Source of the DNA: Devosia soli
GTDB lineage: Bacteria; Pseudomonadota; Alphaproteobacteria; Rhizobiales; Devosiaceae
Length of the DNA: 64,000 bases
Reading direction: 5' to 3'
NCBI RefSeq assembly: GCF_000970455.1
Contig: NZ_LAJG01000005.1
Span: 124,001 to 188,000, forward strand
The first letter of the stretch is position 1, and each line of letters opens with the position of its first letter. Shown in pieces: positions 53,824-63,497 of the stretch. The notes beneath the pieces were generated by a model. It saw only the letters and a list, made by a program, of their open reading frames with translations. It was not told where the DNA came from and did no database searches. The translations under genes were made by a program, and so were the position numbers.

Positions 53824-54951
53824 CTACCTCTTGTAGCCAGTGTTGAGACGACGCTCCATGTAGATGGAGTAGCGAGACATGCCGAAGCAGAACACCCAGA
53901 AGACCATGGCTGCAAAGAGATAACCGGTGGTCGCGGTGTTGGCCGATTGCCACTCGAGGGCAGTGTCGTTCTTGGTTTTGACAGCCTCGAGTAGGTCTTT
54001 CATGCCGACGATGTAGACGAGCGACGTGTCCTTGAAGAGCGAGATGAAGTTGTTCACGATCCCCGGAATGACGTGCTTGAGAGCCTGGGGCAGGATGATG
54101 AACCACATCCGCTTCCAGTAGCCGAGGCCCAGGGCGGAAGCAGCTTCATATTGTCCGCGCGGAATGGCCTGGAGGCCGCCGCGCACCACCTCGGCCATAT
54201 AGGCGGAGGTGAAGAGCGTCACACCGACAAGCGCCCGCAGGAACTTATCAACTGTCGTGCCTTGCGGCATGAACAACGGCAACATGATCGAGGCCATAAA
54301 GAGAATGGTGATCAACGGCACGGCGCGGACAAGTTCGATGAACCCAACGCAGACCGTCTTGATGATCGGCATCTTCGACTGCCGGCCCAGGGCAAGGATA
54401 ATGCCAAGGGGGAAGGAGAGCGTGATGCCAACCACCGACAGGATCAGGGTGACGAGCAACCCGCCCCACTTTTCCGTCGGGATAGGCTTCAGCCCAAAAA
54501 CTCCGCCCGCCAGCAGGAAGTAGGTGACGATCGGATAGACCAGAAGAAAGAGGACCGCGTTCGTCCGCTTGAACGGGGCCTTGGGTATAAGCAGAGGGAT
54601 CAGCAACGCCGCGCCCAGTGCAAAGACGATGTTCGGACGCCATTGTTCGGGGATGTCGTAGAAGCCGTAAATGAAGAATTCCATTTCGGCAGCGATATAA
54701 GCCCAACAGGCGCCGGCATTGTCGAGCCGGCACTGTTCGACTGTTCCATTGGGCTCGACGGCGTTGCCGAAGAAGAACCCATAGAGCGGCGGCAGGATCC
54801 AGGCGAGAAACAGCAGCCCCAAAATGGTGAGGACAGTATCGAGGGGGGTGGAGAAGAGGTTCTTCTGTGCCCAGGCGATAGCGCCGCTGGTGCGGACCGG
54901 CGCCGGGCGGGGCTCCACCAGGTTCGAGCGGACGAATCCAATATCTGTCAT
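53824..54951 (-). CDS. aapM: General L-amino acid ABC transporter permease AapM
   Basis: 375-residue permease. The N-terminal segment and a stretch of periplasmic sequence precede the transport domain with about eight membrane segments. The coupling motif for AapP is '[22 protein letters not shown]' (in the C-terminal third, residues quoted start at EVVRGG). It pairs with AapQ. ATG at 54951 with GAGG five bases upstream. Twelve-base or shorter gaps to its neighbours place it firmly in the aapJQMP operon. Confidence 0.94.
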   Translation of the reverse strand: MTDIGFVRSNLVEPRPAPVRTSGAIAWAQKNLFSTPLDTVLTILGLLFLAWILPPLYGFFFGNAVEPNGTVEQCRLDNAGACWAYIAAEMEFFIYGFYDIPEQWRPNIVFALGAALLIPLLIPKAPFKRTNAVLFLLVYPIVTYFLLAGGVFGLKPIPTEKWGGLLVTLILSVVGITLSFPLGIILALGRQSKMPIIKTVCVGFIELVRAVPLITILFMASIMLPLFMPQGTTVDKFLRALVGVTLFTSAYMAEVVRGGLQAIPRGQYEAASALGLGYWKRMWFIILPQALKHVIPGIVNNFISLFKDTSLVYIVGMKDLLEAVKTKNDTALEWQSANTATTGYLFAAMVFWVFCFGMSRYSIYMERRLNTGYKR

Positions 54952-54960
54952 CAGATCCTC

Positions 54961-56151
54961 CTACCGTTCAACCAGCTTAACCCGGGCGTTGTACCAGTTC
55001 ATGATCGCCGAGGTGATTAGGGAGAAGCAGAGATAGACGAGCATGGTGATCGCGATACACTCGATCGCGCGGCCGGTCTGGTTAAGTGATGTGCCTGCAA
55101 AGACGTTCACCAGCTCGGGATAGCCGATCGCAGCGCCGAGCGAAGAGTTCTTCGTCAGGTTGAGGTACTGGCTGGTGAGCGGTGGCACGATAACGCGCAT
55201 GGCCTGTGGCACGATGACGAGGCGCAGCCTGTCATTGTCTTTGAGACCGAGCGATTGCGCTGCCTCGGTCTGACCGCGGCTGACCGATTGGATACCGCCG
55301 CGTACGGTTTCAGCGATAAAGGCCGCGGTATAGATGGTAAGGCCGAAAACCAGTGCTGCAAATTCTGGCGGCAAGGCGAGGCCGCCCTTGAAGTTGAAGC
55401 GTTCGAGAACCGGCGGTTCGAAAGTCACGCTCGCCCCGCTGATGAACCATAAAAGACCGGTGACGCCGAGGAGGATGACGACCGAGGTCAGAAAGACGGG
55501 GAAGCGCTGTCCGGTCGCTTCGAGACGCTTTTTTGCCCATTGCCGCAAGAAGACGACGGCCGCGATAGCGAGGGCGAGACCGATCCAGACGAAACCGAAC
55601 TGATCATCCGGGATAGGCCGTGGCACGAAGATGCCGCGCTGGTTGATGAAGGAGTCGAGCGGCAGCGCAATCGAATTGCGCACGGCCGGCATCGCCTTCA
55701 GAACGGCGAAATACCAGAAAAAGAGCTGCAAGAGCAGCGGGATATTGCGGATCAGCTCGACATAGACCGTGGCCAAGCTCGAAATGATGAAATTGCTGCT
55801 GAGCCGGGCGATACCGATGGTGAATCCGAGGATGGTGGCGAAGATGATGCCGATAAAGGCCACCAGCAACGTATTAATCAGGCCGACAAGAAAGGCTTCC
55901 CAATAATAGGAGCCGCGCGACCAGGGCAGCAGCGTGAAGCTGATGTCAAAGCCTGCTGTCTTCCAAAGGAAATCAAAGCCTGTCGTCTTGTTTTGTGCTG
56001 CCAGATTGGCAGCTGTGTTGCCGATGATCCAGAAGATGAAGCCGACCAGGATGGCCACGACAACGACCTGGTAGATGATCCCTCGGATCACCGGATCGTT
56101 GAAAAAGCTAACCCGGGGGGCAGCGTTGTGCCCCAGTTCGCGAGTTGTCAT
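54961..56151 (-). CDS. aapQ: General L-amino acid ABC transporter permease AapQ
   Basis: 396-residue permease with about eight membrane segments. The ATPase-coupling motif is 'ETVRGGIQSVSRGQTEAAQS', with the following 'SLGL'. 'YVELIRNIPLLLQLFFWYFA' marks the HisMQ-type transport domain (about 135-154). The insertion between the halves ('FVPRPIPDDQFGFVWIG') is typical for AapQ. ATG at 56151 with AAGGGA upstream; the longer in-frame ORF crosses the intergenic stem-loop and is discarded. Confidence 0.94.
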   Translation of the reverse strand: MTTRELGHNAAPRVSFFNDPVIRGIIYQVVVVAILVGFIFWIIGNTAANLAAQNKTTGFDFLWKTAGFDISFTLLPWSRGSYYWEAFLVGLINTLLVAFIGIIFATILGFTIGIARLSSNFIISSLATVYVELIRNIPLLLQLFFWYFAVLKAMPAVRNSIALPLDSFINQRGIFVPRPIPDDQFGFVWIGLALAIAAVVFLRQWAKKRLEATGQRFPVFLTSVVILLGVTGLLWFISGASVTFEPPVLERFNFKGGLALPPEFAALVFGLTIYTAAFIAETVRGGIQSVSRGQTEAAQSLGLKDNDRLRLVIVPQAMRVIVPPLTSQYLNLTKNSSLGAAIGYPELVNVFAGTSLNQTGRAIECIAITMLVYLCFSLITSAIMNWYNARVKLVER

Positions 56152-56222
56152 AGAATACTGTCCCTTGGCCGCAAGAACCGCTACGCGCCGAGAGCGGCGC
56201 CGTAGGTGACAGAACAAAGTGA

Positions 56223-56247
56223 CCGGCGCCCACCTTGGGGGCGCCGG
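56223..56247 (-). other. Stem-loop between aapJ and aapQ
   Basis: Perfect nine-base-pair stem CCGGCGCCC/GGGCGCCGG with a seven-base loop, 15 bases after the aapJ stop, no T-run. It is placed where binding-protein mRNA is commonly stabilised so that AapJ outnumbers the membrane subunits. Confidence 0.6.
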
Positions 56248-56262
56248 CACAATTCGTTCAGA

Positions 56263-57279
56263 TTAGCGGATCGGCGGGGCGTACTGGATGCCGCCGTCTT
56301 TCCAGAGGGCGTTCAGGCCGCGCTCAAGACCAATCGGGGTGCTCGGGCCGACATTGCGATCATAGGTTTCGGCATAGTTGCCGACGAGTTTGATGATCTG
56401 GTAGGCCCAGTCCTTGGTCACGCCGAGCGGAGTGCCGAAGTCGCCTTCCACGCCGAGGAGACGCTTGATGGCCGGATTGTCCGAACCGAGCATTTCATCG
56501 ACATTGGCCGAAGTGACGCCGAGTTCTTCAGCTTCGAGCAGGGCGAAATAGGTCCAGCGAGCGATGTTGAACCACTGCGTATCACCAGCGCGAACCACGG
56601 GGCCAAGGGGTTCCTTGGAGATGATTTCGGGCAGGATGATGTGGTCGTCCGGATTGGCGAACTTGGAACGTTCGGCAGCCAGGGCCGATGAGTCGGTGGT
56701 GTAAACGTCGCAACGGCCGTCTTCGTAAGCCTTCACCACTTCGTCCTGGTCGACGAAGACGACGGTATTGAATTCCATGTTGTTGGCGGCGAAGTAGTCG
56801 GCGGCGTTGAGTTCGGTGGTGGTGCCGGACTCGATACAGATGGCGGCGCCGCTCAGATCGAGCGCGGACGCGATGCCATCGGCCTTGCGGACCATGAAGC
56901 CCTGGCCGTCATAGAACATGGTGCCGACGAAGCTGATGCCGAGCTGGGTATCGCGGCTCATCGTCCAGGTGGTGGTGCGCGAAAGCACGTCGATTTCGCC
57001 TGCGGAAAGAGCGGTAAAGCGCTCCTGGCTGGTCAGCGAAGTGTAGCGGACGGCGTCGGCATCGTTGAAGATGGCTGCGGCCATGGCACGGCAGAAATCG
57101 ACTTCGATACCCGTCCAAACGTTGTTGGCGTCCGGTGCAGAGAAGCCGGGCACACCGCCGGTGACGCCACACTGCACGTATCCCTTGGCCTTGACGTCAT
57201 CCAGAATGGCGGCCTGAGCCGACACAGCCGTGAGACCCAATATCGCCGTTGCTGCAAGCGCTACGAGCTTTGTTTGCAT
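56263..57279 (-). CDS. aapJ: General L-amino acid ABC transporter substrate-binding protein
   Basis: 338-residue periplasmic binding protein of the AapJ/BztA type. Signal peptide residues 1-23 (MQTKLVAL...SAQA), then 'VKAKGYVQCGVTGGVPGFSA' and 'GIEVDFCRAMAAAIFND' (ligand-binding lobes). It ends 'GGIQYAPPIR'. Captures a broad range of L-amino acids for AapQMP. ATG at 57279 with AAAGGG upstream. First gene of the aap operon, diverging from metC across 225 bases. Confidence 0.94.
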   Translation of the reverse strand: MQTKLVALAATAILGLTAVSAQAAILDDVKAKGYVQCGVTGGVPGFSAPDANNVWTGIEVDFCRAMAAAIFNDADAVRYTSLTSQERFTALSAGEIDVLSRTTTWTMSRDTQLGISFVGTMFYDGQGFMVRKADGIASALDLSGAAICIESGTTTELNAADYFAANNMEFNTVVFVDQDEVVKAYEDGRCDVYTTDSSALAAERSKFANPDDHIILPEIISKEPLGPVVRAGDTQWFNIARWTYFALLEAEELGVTSANVDEMLGSDNPAIKRLLGVEGDFGTPLGVTKDWAYQIIKLVGNYAETYDRNVGPSTPIGLERGLNALWKDGGIQYAPPIR

Positions 57280-57504
57280 ATTATTGCCCTTTGTTTCCTG
57301 ACCCTCGTGTCCCGGAGTTTCTTGTCCCAATTTGCCTTGGGCGCCTCCGGCGGCACCACCGCCTTTGTGTAGCGGTTACGATGCTGTTAAGCATGCAAGC
57401 CTCTCTCGACGCTAACGTCAAGGGCAGAAGCTAGATTGGGACAGCTATTCTGTCTCTTTTTTAGCCAAGTAGTGAATTTGATCCGATTTTGAGCATCGTG
57501 CACA
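57280..57504. promoter_or_regulatory. Divergent control region of aapJ and metC
   Basis: 225 bases without a gene. It must contain the promoters of both flanking genes. I note short inverted repeats TGCT-GTTA-AGCA (57383-57394) and GACG-CTAA-CGTC (57408-57419) and a TTGACG that could be a -35 box for aapJ, but no confident promoter, SAM riboswitch or sigma-54 site. Confidence 0.4.
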
Positions 57505-58683
57505 ATGAGTGACTTTTCTTTGCCCAACGCCTCTGTCGAAACGCTGTTGACTCATGCTGGACGCGATCCCGATAGCCAGTTCGGCTTCGTCAACACGCCG
57601 GTGTATCGAGGCTCGACTGTCCTCTTCAAGACCCTCGATGATATCGAGGCGCAGGCACAGAAATACCTCTATGGACGAGCTGGAAACCCGACGACCGATG
57701 GGGTCGAGACGGTCGTTACCGCGCTTGAAGGCGCCTACCGCACCAAGCTCGTGCCGTCCGGTCTGGCTGCGATAACCGTGGCGATGCTGGCTTGCGTCAA
57801 GGCTGGCGACGATATCCTGATCAGCGACAGCGCATATGAGCCCGGGCGCAAGTTTGCCGATGGCTTCCTCGCGCAAATGGGTGTGTCGGCGCGCTACTAC
57901 GATCCAAGGACCGGCGCTGACCTTGCGGCGTTGATGCTGCCTAATACGCGGGCAGTGCTGGCGGAAAGCCCTGGCTCTCTGACGTTCGAAGTGCAGGACA
58001 TTCCCGCGATCGCGCAGGTGGCGCATGCTCACAATGCAAGACTGATTGTGGACAATAGCTGGGCGAGCCCCCTCTACCACAAGCCTTTGCAGCTTGGTGC
58101 CGATATCGTCGTGCATGCCGGGACGAAAATGTTCGTCGGGCATTCAGATGCCTTTGCTGGCACTATTTCCACAACCGAATCAGCGTGGGCCGACGTCGAA
58201 CGCGTGCGAAGCCTTCTTGGCTTTTTTACCTCCGGGGACGACGCTTATCTCGTCTCGCGCGGCCTGAAGACCCTGTCGCTCCGCATGGCTGCGCACCAGC
58301 AACGTGCTCTCGACATCGCCAGGTGGCTGGAAGCGCAGAGCGAGGTCGCCGAGGTGCTTCACCCTGCCCTGCCGAGCCATCCCGACCACGTCATCTGGAA
58401 GCGCGATTTTACCGGTTCTGGCAGCCTTTTCGGCTTTGTGCTGAAGCCTGCGCCGCGTGCCTCCGTGGCCGCGTTCGTCGACCATATGCAGATTTTCTCG
58501 ATGGGCTATTCCTGGGGCGGGTATGAAAGTCTCTGTTTGCCCGTCGTGATCAAGAAGAATCGCACAGCCGTGCCGTGGACGAAGGCAGGCAACCTCTTCC
58601 GCGTCCATATTGGTTTCGAAGGGATCGAAGACCTCAAGGCCGACCTCGCAGCCGGCCTCGAGCGCTACGCCAAGGCGCGCTGA
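57505..58683 (+). CDS. metC: Cystathionine beta-lyase
   Basis: 392-residue Cys/Met-metabolism PLP enzyme. It splits cystathionine to homocysteine, pyruvate and ammonia in methionine synthesis. The PLP lysine is in 'VVHAGTKMFVGHSDAFAG' (about residue 209), with the cofactor-stacking tyrosine in 'YLYGRAGNPT' (about 56) and the C-terminal 'GYSWGGYESL' typical of MetC of this type. The weakly matched ribosome site is before ATG at 57505. Its last 19 bases overlap the convergent PAP2 gene. Gamma-synthase/lyase paralogues are a lesser alternative. Confidence 0.9.
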   Translation: MSDFSLPNASVETLLTHAGRDPDSQFGFVNTPVYRGSTVLFKTLDDIEAQAQKYLYGRAGNPTTDGVETVVTALEGAYRTKLVPSGLAAITVAMLACVKAGDDILISDSAYEPGRKFADGFLAQMGVSARYYDPRTGADLAALMLPNTRAVLAESPGSLTFEVQDIPAIAQVAHAHNARLIVDNSWASPLYHKPLQLGADIVVHAGTKMFVGHSDAFAGTISTTESAWADVERVRSLLGFFTSGDDAYLVSRGLKTLSLRMAAHQQRALDIARWLEAQSEVAEVLHPALPSHPDHVIWKRDFTGSGSLFGFVLKPAPRASVAAFVDHMQIFSMGYSWGGYESLCLPVVIKKNRTAVPWTKAGNLFRVHIGFEGIEDLKADLAAGLERYAKAR

Positions 58684-59408
58684 AAAAGGCGCCGCAGAGC
58701 GGGCACGCCGCGATAGCGCACGTGCCCGTCGGGCGTTGTCTCGAAAAGCCAGCGCCGGCGCGCGAAGAGATTGCGCACAAGATAGGTGCCGAGCGCACCG
58801 ATCACGAAGCCAACCAGCACATCAGTCGGGTAATGGTCGCCGACGACGACGCGCGACATGCCGGTGACAAAAGCGATGACGAGCACCAGGCGGAAAAACC
58901 GCGGGGCGACGAAGCCAACAACGACGGCCGTGGCCATGGCCGTGGTGGAATGGCCGGAGGGAAAGCTCTGGAATGTCCAATCGTTAAAAACATGCTCGAA
59001 GCTGAAGGCGCCGAAGTCATCAAAAACTTGCGGCCGGCCGCGCCCGAAGAGACGTTTCGCCAGATTGGTGAATAGCCCGGTGCCGGCGACCGAGACGAAG
59101 ATGAAGCCGGATAGGACGGACGCTTCATAAAGCGCGCGACGCCAGCGCGAGCTGCGTTTCCAGAAGCGGAAAATCGCAAAACTGACCAGAAACACCAGTC
59201 CGCTTGGAATCAGCACCCAATCGGAGAGCCCGAAGTGGGTAACGAACTGAAAAGGCTGGCGCCATTCGACGGGCCAGGCGATGGCACTGCGCGAGATATA
59301 AGCGTCGAAAAAGAGCAGAATGAACAGCGTCAGGATGAAAATAGCCAGGTAATCTGGCCAGTTGCGCCGATTGAGCCCAAAGGGCCAGGGTTTGCTGAGG
59401 TCACTCAT
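58665..59408 (-). CDS. PAP2-family membrane phosphatase
   Basis: 247-residue inner-membrane protein with about six hydrophobic segments. All three phosphatase motifs are visible: 'KRLFGRGRP' (KxxxxxxRP), 'FPSGHSTTAMA' (PSGH) and 'SRVVVGDHYPTDVL' (SRxxxxxHxxxD). Members dephosphorylate phosphatidylglycerophosphate, undecaprenyl diphosphate or lipid A. The ATG is at 59408. It shares 19 bases with the end of metC on the opposite strand. Confidence 0.9.
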   Translation of the reverse strand: MSDLSKPWPFGLNRRNWPDYLAIFILTLFILLFFDAYISRSAIAWPVEWRQPFQFVTHFGLSDWVLIPSGLVFLVSFAIFRFWKRSSRWRRALYEASVLSGFIFVSVAGTGLFTNLAKRLFGRGRPQVFDDFGAFSFEHVFNDWTFQSFPSGHSTTAMATAVVVGFVAPRFFRLVLVIAFVTGMSRVVVGDHYPTDVLVGFVIGALGTYLVRNLFARRRWLFETTPDGHVRYRGVPALRRLFQRALA

Positions 59409-59508
59409 GCGCCTATTTGGTCGGATGGATTTGCCCAGTCAATAGTGCCCTATCGTGCAATGCCGCCTTGCCCTTTCGCTTTGAACGCGCTAACGGAATG
59501 CGCGACGT

Positions 59509-59585
59509 CGGAGTGTAGCTCAGCCTGGTAGAGCACCGGTTTTGGGAACCGGGGGTCCAAAGTTCGAATCTTTGTACTCCGACCA
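59509..59585 (+). tRNA. tRNA-Pro (anticodon TGG)
   Basis: 77-base cloverleaf. Acceptor CGGAGTG pairs with TACTCCG, the D-loop is AGCCTGGTAGA, the anticodon stem CCGGT/ACCGG carries loop TTTGGGA with TGG at 59543-59545, and the T-arm is CAAAG-TTCGAAT-CTTTG. Discriminator A and an encoded CCA end. Confidence 0.97.
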
Positions 59586-59612
59586 TCGCGCGCATCGTGT
59601 TGAGGACTTTGC

Positions 59613-59918
59613 ATGACCGCCCGTATCTACCGCCCTGCCCGCAACGCCATGCAGTCGGGCAAAGGCAAATCCAAGCAGTGGGTGTTGGTGCACGAACCGG
59701 TTGCGGCTCGCAAGATCGAGCCACTGATGGGCTATACGAGCAGCTCCGACATGCGCCAGCAGATCAAGCTCTCATTCCCGACCCTTGAAGACGCCGAAGC
59801 CTACGCCAAGCGCAACGGGATCGAATATACGGTGCAGCCCGCCCACGAGCCCACGCCGAAGCGGGTCAGCTATCCGGACAACTTCAAAGCTGATCGCAAG
59901 ACGCCCTGGACACACTGA
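59613..59918 (+). CDS. NDUFS4-type NADH dehydrogenase accessory subunit
   Basis: 101-residue member of the 'ETC complex I subunit conserved region' family, the bacterial counterpart of mitochondrial NDUFS4 (18 kDa). Landmarks are 'ARIYRPARNAMQSGKGKSKQ' at the N-terminus, 'WVLVHEP', 'GYTSSSDMRQQIKLSFPTLE' and the C-terminal 'DNFKADRKTPWTH'. It stabilises the NADH-binding arm of respiratory complex I. Such genes stand alone away from the nuo operon in alphaproteobacteria, as here, often next to tRNA genes. ATG at 59613 with GAGG upstream. Confidence 0.92.
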   Translation: MTARIYRPARNAMQSGKGKSKQWVLVHEPVAARKIEPLMGYTSSSDMRQQIKLSFPTLEDAEAYAKRNGIEYTVQPAHEPTPKRVSYPDNFKADRKTPWTH

Positions 59919-59940
59919 TCGTTTTTGAAACTGAATCGGT

Positions 59941-59976
59941 AAAGCGCTGCAAGCAATTGCGGCGCTTTAGTTTTTT
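59941..59976 (+). terminator. Rho-independent terminator after the NDUFS4-type gene
   Basis: Ten-base-pair stem AAAGCGCTGC/GCGGCGCTTT (one T-G pair) with an eight-base loop, followed by AGTTTTTT. Confidence 0.9.
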
Positions 59977-60039
59977 GGTCGCCTCGTCTCAAACTTCACG
60001 CTATCTTGCCGACTAATGCCAGACTTGCTGGAGCAGAAT

Positions 60040-60906
60040 ATGCATTGTCGCCGAAGCTTGCTTGCCCTTGCCATTTTGCTGGCCTTCAGCAACGCCGCAA
60101 CGGCTGCTCCGGCAATCTGGAAGGTAAGCGACGAGGACAGCTCGATCTGGCTATTCGGCTCCATCCATATGCTTCCGGCGGATACCGACTGGCGAACCGA
60201 AACGCTCGATAGGCTGATCCAAGACGCCGATAGGGTCTATTTCGAAACCGATCTCGGCCCCGAGGCACACGCAGAGATCGTCACCCTCACAATGTCGCGC
60301 GGGTTTGCCAGCGATGGAGTTCTGCTCAATCGCCGGATCGGTACAAAGCTGATGGGCAAGGTCCGGACGGCGGCCGAGAAATATGATCTGCCTGTGCCTT
60401 CACTTCTCGCCATGCAGCCCTGGATGGCGGCGATGACGATCGCGACGGCGGCGGTCAGTGGCCTTGGCTATGACCCGACAAAAGGCGTCGAGGCAGTCCT
60501 CACGGCAGAAATTCCGCGCGACAAGCAAGGCTTTCTCGAAACGGCCGCACAGCAGATTGAGGCAATTGCCGGCGGGAGCGAAGCCGACCAGATCCAGATG
60601 CTGACCGCGACGATCGCCGAAGCCCAGTGGTCGGCCGGCAGGATCGAGGATATGAAAAATGCCTGGATCGCCGGGACACCGGAAACAGTTGGCGATATTT
60701 TTCTCGCCGACATGGGCGCTTACGGCGACGCCTTCATGGACCGGTTGATCGTGCAGCGGAACAAGAATTGGGCCCAGCAGATTACGGAAATGCTCGACCA
60801 GGATGAAGCGGCCGTGCTCGTCGTCGGCGCCGGCCATCTGATTGGCGATTATAGTGTCGTGACGCTGCTCGAGGAAAAAGGGTTCACCGGCGAGCGTGTG
60901 CAATGA
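60040..60906 (+). CDS. TraB/GumN-family protein
   Basis: 288-residue exported protein of the TraB/GumN (Tiki-like) family, predicted metallopeptidases. A signal peptide (MHCRRSLLALAILL...TAA) is followed by 'WLFGSIHMLPAD', whose GxxH motif is the first conserved element, and the second 'VVGAGHLIGDYSV' lies near the C-terminus. The ATG at 60040 is chosen because GGAG lies six bases upstream and the signal peptide starts there; an ATG at 60016 would add eight residues. The true substrate is unknown. Confidence 0.85.
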   Translation: MHCRRSLLALAILLAFSNAATAAPAIWKVSDEDSSIWLFGSIHMLPADTDWRTETLDRLIQDADRVYFETDLGPEAHAEIVTLTMSRGFASDGVLLNRRIGTKLMGKVRTAAEKYDLPVPSLLAMQPWMAAMTIATAAVSGLGYDPTKGVEAVLTAEIPRDKQGFLETAAQQIEAIAGGSEADQIQMLTATIAEAQWSAGRIEDMKNAWIAGTPETVGDIFLADMGAYGDAFMDRLIVQRNKNWAQQITEMLDQDEAAVLVVGAGHLIGDYSVVTLLEEKGFTGERVQ

Positions 60907-60931
60907 GGCCGCCCGGCGTAACCGGACGGCC
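60907..60931. terminator. Hairpin between convergent TraB/GumN and dehydrogenase genes
   Basis: Arms GGCCGCCCGG and CCGGACGGCC (one mismatch) around CGTAA, starting directly after the TraB/GumN stop and ending eight bases before the end of the convergent gene. No long T-run; probable bidirectional terminator. Confidence 0.5.
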
Positions 60932-60939
60932 TTAGGCTA

Positions 60940-62091
<1,152 letters not shown>

Positions 62092-62131
62092 TTTTCGTGT
62101 CTCTTCTGTTAGCAACAGGTTAACATTGAGC

Positions 62132-62159
62132 GGCCGCCAACGTCCAAACGTTAGCGGCC
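62132..62159 (-). other. Intergenic stem-loop in the IolE/dehydrogenase operon
   Basis: Eleven-base-pair stem (arms 62132-62142 and 62149-62159, one G-T pair) with a six-base loop between the IolE-like gene and the dehydrogenase gene. No T-run; possibly an mRNA-stability element. Confidence 0.5.
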
Positions 62160-62170
62160 CGCAATTTGGC

Positions 62171-63229
62171 TCAGCTCAGGCCCAGCATCTTGCGATTGGC
62201 AGCCTGATCGGAGCCGCCGGACGCGAAGTCGTCGAAGGCATGTTCGGTGACGCGGATGATGTAGCTCTTGATGAGCTCGGCGCCTTCACGTGCACCATCT
62301 TCGGGATGCTTGAGCGCGCATTCCCATTCGAGGACGGCCCAGCCTTTAAAATCGTTGGCAGCCATCTTGGCGAAGATCGCGGGGAAATCGACCTGGCCAT
62401 CGCCGATCGAACGGAAGCGCCCTGCCCGGTCGATCCAGGACTGGAAGCCGCCATAGACGCCTTGACGGCCGGTCGGGTTGAATTCGGCGTCCTTCACGTG
62501 GAAGGCCTTGATGCGATCCTTGTAGATGTCGATGTAGTCGAGATAATCGAGCTGCTGCAGGACGAAGTGGCTCGGATCATAGAGAAGATTGGCGCGCGGG
62601 TGGTTCTTCACGCGGTCGAGGAACATTTCGTAGGAAATGCCGTCGTGCAAATCTTCGCCGGGATGGATTTCGTAGCAGACGTCGACGCCGGCTTCATCGA
62701 AGGCGTTGAGGATCGGGGTCCAGCGGCGAGCAAGTTCGTCGAAGGCTTCTTCAACGAGGCCTGCCGGGCGCTGCGGCCACGGATAGAGGTAGGGCCAGGC
62801 AAGCGCGCCTGAGAAGGTCGCGTGGGCGTTGAGGCCGAGGTTTTTGGAGGCCTTGGCTGCGTGCATCATGGTCTGGACGGCCCATTCCTGACGAGCCTTG
62901 GGATTGCCATGGACGGAGGCCGGGGCGAAGCCATCGAAGGCCGCGTCGTAAGCGGGATGTACGGCGACGAGCTGGCCCTGAAGGTGGGTCGAGAGTTCGG
63001 TGATCTCGAGGCCGTGGCTGTTCACGGTGCCCTTGATCTCGTCGGCATAGGTCTTGGAATTGGCGGCCTTTTCGAGATCGATGAAGCTCGAGACCCAGGT
63101 CGGGATCTGGACGCCCTTATAGCCGAGGTCAGCCGCCCATTTGCAGATATTGTCGAGCGTATCGAAGGGGGCCTTATCGCCAGCGAACTGGGCGAGAAAG
63201 ATTGCCGGGCCCTTGATGGTGGTGGCCAT
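62171..63229 (-). CDS. IolE-like sugar-phosphate isomerase/epimerase family TIM barrel
   Basis: 352-residue xylose-isomerase-like TIM barrel. Metal-site residues are suggested by 'CYEIHPGEDLHDG' (E, H), 'YDPSHFVLQQLD' (D, H), 'AFHVKDAEFN' (H, D) and 'WECALKHP' (E), the usual four-ligand set of this superfamily. Members are inosose dehydratases and sugar epimerases or isomerases. The ATG at 63229 has GGAG seven bases upstream. It is flanked on both sides by Gfo/Idh/MocA dehydrogenases on the same strand, so a polyol or keto-sugar pathway is likely. Confidence 0.87.
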   Translation of the reverse strand: MATTIKGPAIFLAQFAGDKAPFDTLDNICKWAADLGYKGVQIPTWVSSFIDLEKAANSKTYADEIKGTVNSHGLEITELSTHLQGQLVAVHPAYDAAFDGFAPASVHGNPKARQEWAVQTMMHAAKASKNLGLNAHATFSGALAWPYLYPWPQRPAGLVEEAFDELARRWTPILNAFDEAGVDVCYEIHPGEDLHDGISYEMFLDRVKNHPRANLLYDPSHFVLQQLDYLDYIDIYKDRIKAFHVKDAEFNPTGRQGVYGGFQSWIDRAGRFRSIGDGQVDFPAIFAKMAANDFKGWAVLEWECALKHPEDGAREGAELIKSYIIRVTEHAFDDFASGGSDQAANRKMLGLS

Positions 63230-63427
63230 AACTTTTCTCCTCTGATGGCTCCCCAAACGCCTCGTCAGGAGCCCATTATTGACGATGCCGGGCGGTCTAT
63301 GCCGCTGCCCTGACATGTTAGTTTTCAGTTTTGACCGGCATACGGAGCCTGTCAATGAGGTACGCTCATCAATGAGGATTTGTGGCTTGGTGATGGCGTT
63401 TCAGGATGGGTGGTGCCGAGCCCCCAG

Positions 63428-63448
63428 CCTCCCCCAATAAGGGGGAGG
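63428..63448. repeat. GC hairpin CCTCCCCC-AATAA-GGGGGAGG, possible interspersed repeat
   Basis: Perfect eight-base-pair hairpin embedded in CCCCCAGCC...TG. Hairpins of this CTCCCCC/GGGGGAG type are familiar as dispersed intergenic elements in Hyphomicrobiales genomes, but only one copy is in this window. The 268-base gap (63230-63497) also holds TCAATGAGG twice (63352, 63369) and a second hairpin. Confidence 0.45.
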
Positions 63449-63467
63449 TGTCTATAGTGGGTAGATA

Positions 63468-63488
63468 GGCGGCCGAGATTGAGCCGCC
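63468..63488 (-). other. Hairpin just after the partial dehydrogenase gene
   Basis: Arms GGCGGC and GCCGCC with a nine-base spacer, starting about 10 bases after the stop codon at 63498 on the minus strand. It lacks a T-run; may mark an operon break or protect the 3' end. Confidence 0.4.
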
Positions 63489-63497
63489 GTGTTGTCG

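Noticed and set aside
57430-57504. SAM riboswitch before metC
   Set aside because: Methionine genes of this group sometimes carry one, but I could not build the required pseudoknot or stems from the leader sequence.
58665-58683. Overlap of metC and the PAP2 gene as evidence of a frameshift
   Set aside because: Both C-termini are of normal length and end naturally; a 19-base convergent overlap is ordinary in compact bacterial genomes.
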